A stretch of DNA of 38,901 nucleotides from an uncultured bacterium (lineage in GTDB: Bacteria > Bacillota_I > Bacilli_A > RF39 > UBA660), in NCBI GenBank assembly GCA_905216155.1, contig CAJMSU010000014.1, forward strand, positions 1 to 38,901, given 5' to 3'. The translations under genes and the position numbers were made by a program. Each line of letters starts with the position of its first letter. The stretch's first letter is position 1. Under the pieces are notes generated by a model. It was not told the origin of the DNA and did no database searches. It worked only from the letters and a program-made list of their open reading frames with translations. This document shows, piece after piece, positions 15,251 to 21,970 of this stretch.

Positions 15251-17999
15251 AAATGACTATTCCTCCACCAATAACTATAAGAGTTGCCATTCCTAATGGT
15301 ATGTAATCATTTTTAAGTGTATTTGGAACTTCAACTATGATTTTATCATCACTCATTGTTGATTTAACAACTTTTCCATCTTCAAGAATTTCAAACCACA
15401 TTTTTTCATCGTTCAATGTATATCCATCAGGTGCTTCTTTCTCTAAAATATAATATTTTCCATATTTTAAATTTTCAATAATAATTTTACCTTTTTCATC
15501 TGTTCTACCACTAAATATTAACTCATCTTTTTCATTATAGATTTCGACTAATGTATTTGGTAGTGGTGTTCCATCTGATACATCTACTTTTGTAAATTCA
15601 AGTGTTCCAGTAATATCATCATCTTTCATTGTTGATTTTATTACTTCTCCATTCTCTTTAATTTCAAATGACATTTTTTCCTCATTAAGTTTATAACCTT
15701 CAGGTGCTTCTTTCTCTAAAATATAATATTTACCCTGTGGTAATTTATCAATAATAATTTTACCTTTTTCATCTGTTCTACCACTAAATACTAACTTATC
15801 TTCATCAGTATATATTTCAATAAGAGTATTAGGTAGTGTTTTAGATTCAGAAATATCAGTTTTAGTAAACTCTAATTTACCAGTCTTTAAATAATTTAGT
15901 AATGTTTTAGAATAAACAATTACTGGTGTATATTGATCTTTATAAATAAGTTCTACATTATATTTATTTGTATCTAATACATAGTTATCTAATGTTTTAG
16001 TTTCTTTAATATAATATTTTCCTAAATATAATTCATTAAATATAATATTACCATCTTTGTCAGTTTCTTTTTCTTGAATTAAAGTATCTTTCTTATAAAT
16101 TACTTTATCATTCCATACTATATCTTCAAGTGCATATAATCCAAAACTAACACCACTTAATGATTGTTTTTTGAATATAAAACCTTTATCAGTTAATTCA
16201 GCAACTTCTCCAATTTTTTCTACTTTAATTTGACCTTTAACTCTTTGATTTTCAAAATTAGTATCAAAAATAATTCCATATTCAGAATCAGTTCTTAATT
16301 TAGAATCATCATCAATAGAAAATTCATGTGATACTTTATTCCATAAATAACCATCTAACTTTTGATCTACTTCTTCAAGTCTATATGTTCCAGTCATTAA
16401 TGGGTAAGCAGTTGTAAATTCTCCATTTGAGTCAGTTTCCCATTCACAAATAGTTTTCTTATTTGGATATGTGATTGTTTGACAAACATATTTATTATTT
16501 TTAACATCAAATATTTTGAATTTAATATTTGCTCTTTTAATTACTTCTTTTGACTCTGCATCAATTTTTACTACTCTTAATTTAGCAGTAATTGGAGCAT
16601 TAGAAATAACTTTCTTAACAACATTTCCAACATCTTTTACTTCTACTTTGAAATCTTTAATTTTTTCATGACCTTTTGTTGTAGTTAATTGTTTAATAGT
16701 GTATGTGCCATAAGGTAAAGTAAATCTAAATATGCCTTGATTATCAGTAGTAATTTCTTCGACTAATTCATTTTTATTATTGTAAACTCCAAATTTAACT
16801 CCTACTTCAGGTGTCATTATGTTTGTTTTATCACTAGCATAAACTTTAGTAAATTCAAAATCTAATTTTATTACTTGTTCGAATACTTGTACAGTTGGAT
16901 TTAAATTATCTTCAGTAATTTCAAAATAATATTTTGTACTATCCAATAAATAACCTTCTGAAGCCTTTTCCTCAAGTAAATAAAATCTTCCTAGTTCAGG
17001 TAGATAATCTGATGTATTAGTTCCATCTTCTTTTGTTGTAACGGAACCCATTCTTGTTCCATCTTCTTTATAAATGCCATAAACTGCTCCACCAAGAGTT
17101 GCTTCTCCCTGTGCTGTATTATTTCTAGTTTCCATATCCTTTTTATTAGGAGTAACTCTACCTCCAACTATTTTTAAAGTGAATTTAGATTTAACTGGAT
17201 CATAATTACCAACTCTCATAACATTTTGTGAATGATCACTAAAATATACTATTGGTGGTATTTCATATTTAGTTGCAGTCTTTTCAAATGTAATACTTCC
17301 TTCTCCAACTTCATTAGCAGTAATAGATAAAGTATTTCCATTGATTGATGCACTAACTTTATTTGTACCAGTAATTTTGTAATTACTTAATACATTGTTT
17401 GAATCATTTAAATTTGTTGTACTTCCAATTGGTACAATCTTTCCACTTTCAAATTGTGGAGTTTTATAATGGTTTGCTACTAATCTTTCCATTTCTGCTA
17501 TTTCACTATCATATTTAGATATTCTATTACCATTCAAAGTATTAGTAAAGTAAATGTCAGATTCAGGATTAGTAGTTCTCCAAATCATAACTTGTGTAAT
17601 GGCATACCATTTATTATTACTATGGTCATATCCATTATCGTTATATTGGTATCCATAATAAGCAAGTAAAGAAATTCTTTCCCATTGTGCTTCACTCATA
17701 CCTAATATTTTTGCATAATCACTTCTTACTACATCATAGTAAGGTAAATTATTATTTATATCAGTATATGGTTGTAAACAATAAACAAATTTATTATCTT
17801 CACTTCGTCTAATAAAAGCAGCTTGTTGCCATTTTTTATAACCATCAGGTCTTGCTTTTCTTATATAAATACCTTGTATTTTTTCACTAGGCCAAATTGC
17901 TTGACCAGTGTATTTTTCAGCATGAACATTTTGCATACTAAAAATTGACACTAAAAAAAGTATGCCCATTAAAGCATACTTAAAATACTTATTCTCCAT
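15213..17999 (-). CDS. Thioester-domain SpaA-repeat surface adhesin
   Basis: A 928-residue cell-wall protein. After a signal peptide (about 1-27) comes a class I thioester-domain pattern: FVYCLQPY (Cys74) and YAITQVMIWR (Gln136), the pair that can form an internal Cys-Gln thioester used for covalent attachment to host or partner surfaces. From about 300 to 885 follow six or more SpaA/prealbumin-like domains, each with a KxD..T start and YYI(L/K)E(K/T) end; these often carry isopeptide bonds. Two of them (707-797 and 798-888) are near-duplicates. The tail has VEVPNTLKN at 889-897, a hydrophobic helix and KKKKQNKK: a sorting signal with VPNTL in place of LPxTG. The sortase gene overlaps its 3' end. 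Confidence 0.9.
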   Translation of the reverse strand: MENKYFKYALMGILFLVSIFSMQNVHAEKYTGQAIWPSEKIQGIYIRKARPDGYKKWQQAAFIRRSEDNKFVYCLQPYTDINNNLPYYDVVRSDYAKILGMSEAQWERISLLAYYGYQYNDNGYDHSNNKWYAITQVMIWRTTNPESDIYFTNTLNGNRISKYDSEIAEMERLVANHYKTPQFESGKIVPIGSTTNLNDSNNVLSNYKITGTNKVSASINGNTLSITANEVGEGSITFEKTATKYEIPPIVYFSDHSQNVMRVGNYDPVKSKFTLKIVGGRVTPNKKDMETRNNTAQGEATLGGAVYGIYKEDGTRMGSVTTKEDGTNTSDYLPELGRFYLLEEKASEGYLLDSTKYYFEITEDNLNPTVQVFEQVIKLDFEFTKVYASDKTNIMTPEVGVKFGVYNNKNELVEEITTDNQGIFRFTLPYGTYTIKQLTTTKGHEKIKDFKVEVKDVGNVVKKVISNAPITAKLRVVKIDAESKEVIKRANIKFKIFDVKNNKYVCQTITYPNKKTICEWETDSNGEFTTAYPLMTGTYRLEEVDQKLDGYLWNKVSHEFSIDDDSKLRTDSEYGIIFDTNFENQRVKGQIKVEKIGEVAELTDKGFIFKKQSLSGVSFGLYALEDIVWNDKVIYKKDTLIQEKETDKDGNIIFNELYLGKYYIKETKTLDNYVLDTNKYNVELIYKDQYTPVIVYSKTLLNYLKTGKLEFTKTDISESKTLPNTLIEIYTDEDKLVFSGRTDEKGKIIIDKLPQGKYYILEKEAPEGYKLNEEKMSFEIKENGEVIKSTMKDDDITGTLEFTKVDVSDGTPLPNTLVEIYNEKDELIFSGRTDEKGKIIIENLKYGKYYILEKEAPDGYTLNDEKMWFEILEDGKVVKSTMSDDKIIVEVPNTLKNDYIPLGMATLIVIGGGIVIYGTFKKKKQNKK
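15336..15881 (-). repeat. Tandem duplication of a 91-codon SpaA domain
   Basis: The two units at 15609-15881 and 15336-15608 encode SpaA domains that agree over most positions, including GRTDEKGKIII and GKYYILEKEAP(E/D)GY. The DNA shares an unbroken identical run of about 40 bases (around 15493-15533 and 15751-15797), which points to a recent duplication. Such repeats change adhesin length by recombination. Confidence 0.85.
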
Positions 18000-18014
18000 A
18001 TCTTATTCCTTTCA

Positions 18015-18641
18015 TTAATTTCTTACTCTAAGCATATCTCCCAAATAATTACCTGAATAACTATTAATGTTGGTACAAGAAAAACTTGTAATATCTTCAA
18101 TACTATTTCCTGCATCAATACATGCTTGATGAGTATTTTCAAAACTTCCATAATCTTTAATTGAATAGTCAACCCTAGCCCAAGACCACATTGGAGAATT
18201 ATAGTAATCATATTCACTAATTCCTAATTCTTCCCATGCTGTTTTTACTTTTTGTTCTTCTGCTTGTTGTTGAGGTTTTTCTTCCACTTTATTATTTTGA
18301 GCATTAGAATTATATTCTACCTTTTTCTTATTTTCTACCTTTGGTGTATCCTGTATTGTCTTATTTGATTCTGCTTTTGGTGTTTCAATATTAGAAGTAT
18401 CACTTTCATTATTATCATTTTTTGAAGTGTCATTAGTTTTTTCTTCCATGACTTCGTCTTCCTTACTCTCACTATCATTAGTAATATCTTCCTTTCTTAG
18501 TTCATCAATTCTTTCATTTTTATTAGTATCCATAACTTCTGCTGAAGAATCTTTTTTACATATATAATATCCAACACCTATTAAAGATACAATTACAAGT
18601 AATAATATAACGATATACACTCTTTTATTTTTTGCTCTCAT
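18015..18641 (-). CDS. Membrane-anchored protein with long charged stalk
   Basis: A 208-residue protein: basic start, one membrane helix (about 8-27, VYIVILLLVIVSLIGVGYYI), then about 100 residues of low-complexity Glu/Lys/Asn/Ser/Thr/Gln that look like a flexible stalk crossing the wall, and a 75-residue C-terminal domain from about 135 (TAWEELGISEYDYYNSPMWS) with two cysteines near 173 and 189. No enzymatic motif is seen. It is the first gene of the surface block, 15 bases before the adhesin, with GGGAGGTT upstream. The C-terminal part may be a small adhesive or binding domain; the family is unknown to me. Confidence 0.65.
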   Translation of the reverse strand: MRAKNKRVYIVILLLVIVSLIGVGYYICKKDSSAEVMDTNKNERIDELRKEDITNDSESKEDEVMEEKTNDTSKNDNNESDTSNIETPKAESNKTIQDTPKVENKKKVEYNSNAQNNKVEEKPQQQAEEQKVKTAWEELGISEYDYYNSPMWSWARVDYSIKDYGSFENTHQACIDAGNSIEDITSFSCTNINSYSGNYLGDMLRVRN

Positions 18642-18760
18642 AACTATATAACCTCCCTATTAAAACTTAAATATAAGCAAATAAATATCCAAATATAACG
18701 ATTTTTATCTACTCTATTTATCACTCAAAAAAACAAATTTTGCAAGAGTTTTATTTCATT

Positions 18761-18790
18761 TTATGGAATTTTCATTTTTTTAAATATCAT
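18761..18790 (-). other. Nine-codon ORF with strong RBS in the 18642-18911 gap
   Basis: The 270-base gap before the surface operon holds AGGAGGTG followed nine bases later by ATG and an ORF of nine codons (MIFKKMKIP) ending at 18761. A site this strong with nothing long behind it suggests a leader peptide or the stump of a lost gene. A weak promoter (TTATGA, 17 bases, TATAAA) lies just upstream near 18805-18845. Nothing else is recognisable in the gap apart from the terminator at its right end. Confidence 0.35.
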
Positions 18791-18862
18791 ATTTAAAACA
18801 CCTCCTATCATCTTTTAGTTTTTTTATAATGAGATCCCTATAAACTCATAAATAATTGCAAT

Positions 18863-18884
18863 AAAAAAAGGAGCGTACAACTCC
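18863..18884 (-). terminator. Intrinsic terminator after the 18912-19382 gene
   Basis: On the minus strand GGAGT and GCTCC (complements of 18880-18884 and 18870-18874) form a short hairpin with a five-base loop, followed by seven T. It lies about 28 bases after the stop of the upstream gene and separates it from the surface operon. Confidence 0.65.
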
Positions 18885-18911
18885 CTATATGATTGCTATA
18901 AATTAAAATTT

Positions 18912-19382
18912 TTACTTATAAATTACAATATTAAATACTATTCCAAATCTTATAATTGCACTATCTTTTACGATTCTAAAAGCATCTTTACCCATACCAA
19001 ATTTATCTCTAACTGACACTTCACTTTTGCCACACAAAAGACAATCATTAATATAAGCATTTTCAATTTTAGACATTATAGAATATAACTGATTTAATTG
19101 ATAATTGAATTCGTTGTATGCAAGTTCATTATCAAAGTTAAATTCTACTTCCGTTCCAACTGGATCTGACTTACGATTAGTAAACATTTCATATTTAGGA
19201 GAATAATCTGGTGTAAGTCTAGCATGATAACCATTTATGTATTTGTTTCTTGCAATTTTAAACTCCTTTAATTTCTCCATAACCTTTTCAAATGTTCTAT
19301 CAACATCATAAGGTTTCATATCCTCTTTTGTTAGCATTAGATTATCTGCATAATCTTCTTTAATTTGTATGCTTTGATTCAT
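18912..19382 (-). CDS. Unknown ICE protein with C-terminal HTH-like tail (possible regulator)
   Basis: A 156-residue protein from ATG 19382, preceded by AAAGGGTGATTG; the longer reading from 19424 overlaps the small gene upstream. The start is acidic (MNQSIQIKEDYADNLMLTKE), the middle is a long helix rich in Asn, Lys and Tyr (including NYQLNQLYSIMSKIENAYI), followed by a CxxC (LLCGK preceded by Cys) and SVRDKFGMGKDAFRIVKDSA, which has the feel of a recognition-helix region as in phage-type sigma-like/ArpU regulators. The similarity is weak and I would not name a family. It is translated with the 53-residue gene from the promoter at 19704-19732. Confidence 0.5.
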   Translation of the reverse strand: MNQSIQIKEDYADNLMLTKEDMKPYDVDRTFEKVMEKLKEFKIARNKYINGYHARLTPDYSPKYEMFTNRKSDPVGTEVEFNFDNELAYNEFNYQLNQLYSIMSKIENAYINDCLLCGKSEVSVRDKFGMGKDAFRIVKDSAIIRFGIVFNIVIYK

Positions 19383-19395
19383 AGCAATCACCCTT

Positions 19396-19557
19396 TCATA
19401 AATTAAAAGAGAGAAATAAACCATATGACACAGTAAATTTCTCTCTTGGATTTAACTTAACAACTTTTTTAAAGGATTTAAAAGACACTCTACTATTTTT
19501 AGTAAACTTGAAGCTATTAATATATTTTGTTAATTGTAATAAATAATAACTGTTCAT
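19396..19557 (-). CDS. Small basic 53-residue protein behind the ICE leader
   Basis: A short frame from ATG 19557 to TGA 19396 encodes a basic protein beginning MNSYYLLQLTKYINSF and ending GLFLSFNL, with a PREKF segment in the middle. It has an excellent ribosome binding site (GGGGGATTAAAA before ATG), lies immediately after the leader terminator and 13 bases before the next start, so it is almost certainly translated. No family is recognised. Position right behind an attenuator suggests an early regulatory or leader role. Confidence 0.6.
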   Translation of the reverse strand: MNSYYLLQLTKYINSFKFTKNSRVSFKSFKKVVKLNPREKFTVSYGLFLSFNL

Positions 19558-19576
19558 TTTTAATCCCCCATATTTT

Positions 19577-19644
19577 CAAAAAAAGAGCAGAAAGGTGTAG
19601 TATAAAAAATCTTAATAGAAATACATACTACTTTTCTACTCTTT
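19577..19644 (-). terminator. Leader terminator / attenuator
   Basis: On the minus strand AAAGAGTAGAAAAGTAGTAT pairs with ATACTAC-ACC-TTTCTGCTCTTT (19581-19602 complement), about 19 base pairs with one small bulge, ending in TTTTTTT. It sits between the promoter at 19704-19732 and the first gene at 19557, so it must be bypassed for expression. A smaller hairpin, GTGTTT/AAACAC (complement of 19662-19686), precedes it in the leader. Confidence 0.72.
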
Positions 19645-19703
19645 AAATATTCTTTTTCAATCGTGTTTCCTCACATGAATAAACACCAAATTAATTGAGT
19701 TTT

Positions 19704-19732
19704 ATTCTATAATTTTTGAAAAAGGTTGTCAA
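19704..19732 (-). promoter_or_regulatory. Sigma-A promoter of the ICE leader
   Basis: TTGACA (complement of 19727-19732), a 17-base spacer and TAGAAT (19704-19709) form a near-consensus promoter reading left toward the attenuator and the ICE operon. It is the strongest promoter seen in the element interior. Confidence 0.72.
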
Positions 19733-19752
19733 GTATTTTTTTCAAAATGAAT

Positions 19753-19784
19753 AAAAAAAGCAAGAAAGGATTGTTCTCTCTTGC
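19753..19784 (-). terminator. Intrinsic terminator upstream of the leader promoter
   Basis: GCAAGA and TCTTGC arms (19760-19765, 19779-19784) form a hairpin that on the minus strand is followed by seven T. It ends transcription from the 19892-20410 gene or from the promoter-like site at 19806-19833, just before the leader promoter. Confidence 0.65.
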
Positions 19785-19805
19785 ATAATTATTTCATTTT
19801 ACTAT

Positions 19806-19880
19806 ATTTTAACACTTGACAATCGGAAGTCAAGTCAATTTTGGACTTATTTGGACGAATTTGGACTTATTTGGGAGATT
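19806..19880. promoter_or_regulatory. Promoter-like site with inverted repeat and four 10-bp phased repeats
   Basis: Four tandem 10-base units fill 19841-19880: TTGGACTTAT, TTGGACGAAT, TTGGACTTAT, TTGGGAGATT. Next to them ACTTGAC (19814-19820) and GTCAAGT (19829-19835) form a perfect inverted repeat. On the minus strand TTGACT (19828-19833), 16 bases and TAAAAT (19806-19811) make a plausible promoter overlapping the inverted repeat. Units spaced by one helical turn put the same face of DNA toward a protein, which suits a regulator operator; an iteron or recombinase arm site is another option. Confidence 0.5.
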
Positions 19881-19891
19881 GGTAAAAATCT

Positions 19892-20410
19892 CTATTTTTC
19901 TTCGTTTAAAATGCCATTAATTCTATTTTCTATATCTAAAAATATATCTTTTATATCTGTATCAGTAAACCATTTTTTTAATTTATAATATATATTATTT
20001 GCATCTTCTTCTTTTAATATTCTTCCACTATAAATTCCACTAATATAATTATTAGTTTCTTTATTTGTTATAATGGAATTATATTCATATATATCTTTAT
20101 AGGTCAATTCTTTGACTATATAATTTTCATCAAGCATATTATCATCTGCTATTTTGTAGTTAAATAAGTATATATAAATACAATAATTTTCCTTTTTTAT
20201 TTCATCATGATTGATAATAGTGTCATTAAAAGTACTTTTATCAATTTTATTTGCCATTGTATCAATTAGTTCTTTTTGTTCTATTTTGTAATTATCAAGA
20301 GTTCCTAAATTTGGTATTTCTTTTAAAAGTTCATTATATTCCCTTTCTAAAAGAACTTCATTTGAGTCATTATATTTTTGACACAAGTTTTCAAATATCT
20401 CATTCAACAT
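19892..20410 (-). CDS. Unknown soluble acidic protein
   Basis: A 172-residue Asn/Glu/Lys-rich helical protein with a good ribosome binding site (AAAGGAG before ATG 20410) and a possible promoter upstream (TTGTTT, 18 bases, TACAAT). Segments such as NYCIYIYLFNYKIADDNML and NNYISGIYSGRILKEEDANN show beta and helical stretches, but no motif is recognised and there is no signal peptide or membrane helix. It is transcribed separately from the leader promoter downstream and ends just before the phased repeats. Confidence 0.5.
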   Translation of the reverse strand: MLNEIFENLCQKYNDSNEVLLEREYNELLKEIPNLGTLDNYKIEQKELIDTMANKIDKSTFNDTIINHDEIKKENYCIYIYLFNYKIADDNMLDENYIVKELTYKDIYEYNSIITNKETNNYISGIYSGRILKEEDANNIYYKLKKWFTDTDIKDIFLDIENRINGILNEEK

Positions 20411-20502
20411 TGTAAATTACTCCTTTTAAATAAGTTTATTTCAATTAGTGAACTTATTGTACCACAAATCTAAATAAGCAAACAATTTTTATTAATAGTT
20501 TA

Positions 20503-20805
20503 TTATAAAAATTTAATTTTATAATATAAACTATTTATTATTTTATTTTTTGATAGTTTATTAACAAAATAAGCAATAGTTATCGTTTCAAAAACGACTA
20601 ATAAAATTATTACTTCGTTAAAAAATCCAGGACTCATCATAGTTAATGCTAAATCTTTTGGAATTTCTAATGAGTTACAAAGTGTATTTGCAATGTCTAT
20701 ATCAACTTTAAATAAATCTAAACCAAAGCAAATTGCAATAAAAAATACAAGTGTTAAAATTACTGAATTACATAAAATCCTTAAAATATCTGTAGAACTA
20801 AACAT
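20503..20805 (-). CDS. Small two-helix membrane protein
   Basis: A 100-residue protein with two hydrophobic segments (about 8-30, NSVILTLVFFIAICFGL, and 60-85, FNEVIILLVVFETITIAYFV) and a basic C-terminus. The ribosome binding site is GAGAGGTG and an extended -10 promoter (TGGTATAAT) lies about 25 bases upstream of it. It is divergent from the XRE regulator at 20922, a position often held by genes under that regulator's control. Entry-exclusion proteins of conjugative elements are small membrane proteins like this, but nothing in the sequence proves it. Confidence 0.5.
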   Translation of the reverse strand: MFSSTDILRILCNSVILTLVFFIAICFGLDLFKVDIDIANTLCNSLEIPKDLALTMMSPGFFNEVIILLVVFETITIAYFVNKLSKNKIINSLYYKIKFL

Positions 20806-20921
20806 ATTATCTCACCTCTCAATTCAATTATACCATACATTTTATATTTTTAGGTAATAGCCCGACACTTTTTAAAAATCTTTTTTTTATTTGAGAAAAT
20901 TATTTAAGAGGTGTGAAATAT

Positions 20922-21368
20922 ATGTATGATAGAATGAAAACTTTAAGAGAATACTATGATAATACACAAAATGAAATAGCAGAAAAACTTGATGTTAGTA
21001 GATCTACATATGCTGGCTGGGAAAATAATATTGATTTTATTCCACTCGATAAATTAAATGATTTTTGTAACTACTACCATGTGAGTTTAGATTATATATG
21101 TAAATTATCAAATATCAAAACTAAAGAAATATTAAACGATAAAATAAATATAAATGTGTTAGCAAATAATTTACTTACTATCAGAAAGAAACATAATGAT
21201 ACTCAAGAAAAGATAGCTGGCATAATTAAAGTCGACCAATCTAACTATTCAAAATACGAAAAAGGAAAATTCTTAATTCATACTTTGCCATTAATTGAAT
21301 TTGCTAAATACTATAATGTGTCTATGGACTATTTATGTGGCAAAACACAAAATGAAGAAATTTACTAA
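20922..21368 (+). CDS. Double-HTH XRE-family regulator
   Basis: The only long plus-strand gene of the element. From ATG 20922 (AAGAGGTG eight bases before; a GTG three codons earlier overlaps that site) it encodes 148 residues containing two Cro/C1-type helix-turn-helix domains: one near 5-60 (TQNEIAEKLDVSRSTYAGWE) and one near 83-140 (TQEKIAGIIKVDQSNYSKYE), each followed by a similar ending with YYxVSxDYxC. A tandem duplication of one HTH unit is likely. Its orientation against the rest, next to promoters and repeats at 19.7-19.9 kb, fits the master repressor of the ICE; its operators are not proven. Confidence 0.85.
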   Translation: MYDRMKTLREYYDNTQNEIAEKLDVSRSTYAGWENNIDFIPLDKLNDFCNYYHVSLDYICKLSNIKTKEILNDKININVLANNLLTIRKKHNDTQEKIAGIIKVDQSNYSKYEKGKFLIHTLPLIEFAKYYNVSMDYLCGKTQNEEIY

Positions 21369-21444
21369 AAAATATAGATTAAATTATAAAATTATGTTAT
21401 TATGTATATGTCAGTTGATTAAGTAGTACAACTGATGTAGTAGA

Positions 21445-21475
21445 AAACAACTGCAAGTACTGAGTTGTTTTTTTT
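21445..21475 (+). terminator. Intrinsic terminator after the XRE gene
   Basis: AAACAACT (21445-21452) and AGTTGTTT (21463-21470) form an eight-base stem with a ten-base loop, running into a T tract on the plus strand. It follows the XRE stop by about 75 bases. An earlier CAGTTG/CAACTG pair lies just upstream, giving a second possible hairpin in the transcript. Confidence 0.75.
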
Positions 21476-21485
21476 TACTTTAAAA

Positions 21486-21517
21486 GCAGATATTATTGAA
21501 CCAATATCTGCTTTTTT
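21486..21517. terminator. Bidirectional terminator between convergent genes
   Basis: GCAGATATT (21486-21494) and AATATCTGC (21503-21511) form a nine-base perfect stem with an eight-base loop. Plus strand: followed by six T. Minus strand: followed by four T, starting five bases after the stop of the 21516-21959 gene. It serves convergent transcription of the XRE gene and the membrane trio. Confidence 0.78.
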
Positions 21518-21959
21518 AATTACCCCAGTCAATGTATCCTTTATCAGTTAGATTTTTACATTTCAAAAATATTTTATATGATGTTTCACAATTATGCATT
21601 TGGTCTTGTGGATCCTCAAAATATGGATCTATTTTTACATATACATCACAATATGATTTATCATCAACATCTTTTAGTTCTTCTTTTTTAATATATCCAT
21701 TATTAATTAGAAAAGAAGAATTATAATACATACCAGCACCTTTAGGTTCTTTGTTGTTATTTGTAATAGGACATTTAGGATAACTTGCTTTAATATTCCA
21801 TTCAACTGCTTTTTTTACACCTTCTCTTATTTCATCATATCTTTTTTCGTATTTTACTTTAAATTTCTTATCATTGTTATTTTTTATTATTAAAATACTA
21901 GATATAACAATAATAACTAATAAAAGTATTGTAAAAATTATATATATTCTTTTTTTCAT
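21516..21959 (-). CDS. Membrane-anchored extracellular protein with cysteine pairs
   Basis: From ATG 21959 (AAAGGAG ten bases upstream; an earlier start at 21989 would lie in the previous gene) the protein has 147 residues: a membrane anchor at about 4-26 (YIIFTILLLVIIVISSILII) and an outside domain with five cysteines (in ASYPKCPITN, KSYCDVYV, MHNCETSY and FLKCKNL). The pattern of a long N-terminal helix, then GYIKKEELKDVDDKSYC resembles pseudopilin-like surface proteins of these lineages, though no prepilin peptidase site is present. It overlaps the 373-residue gene by no more than the gap of a few bases and is the last of the trio started by the membrane-bound HTH protein. Confidence 0.55.
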   Translation of the reverse strand: MKKRIYIIFTILLLVIIVISSILIIKNNNDKKFKVKYEKRYDEIREGVKKAVEWNIKASYPKCPITNNNKEPKGAGMYYNSSFLINNGYIKKEELKDVDDKSYCDVYVKIDPYFEDPQDQMHNCETSYKIFLKCKNLTDKGYIDWGN

Positions 21960-21970
21960 AGATTCTCCTT

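Noticed and set aside
19841..19880. CRISPR array
   Set aside because: The units are 10 bases long without spacers and there are no cas genes.
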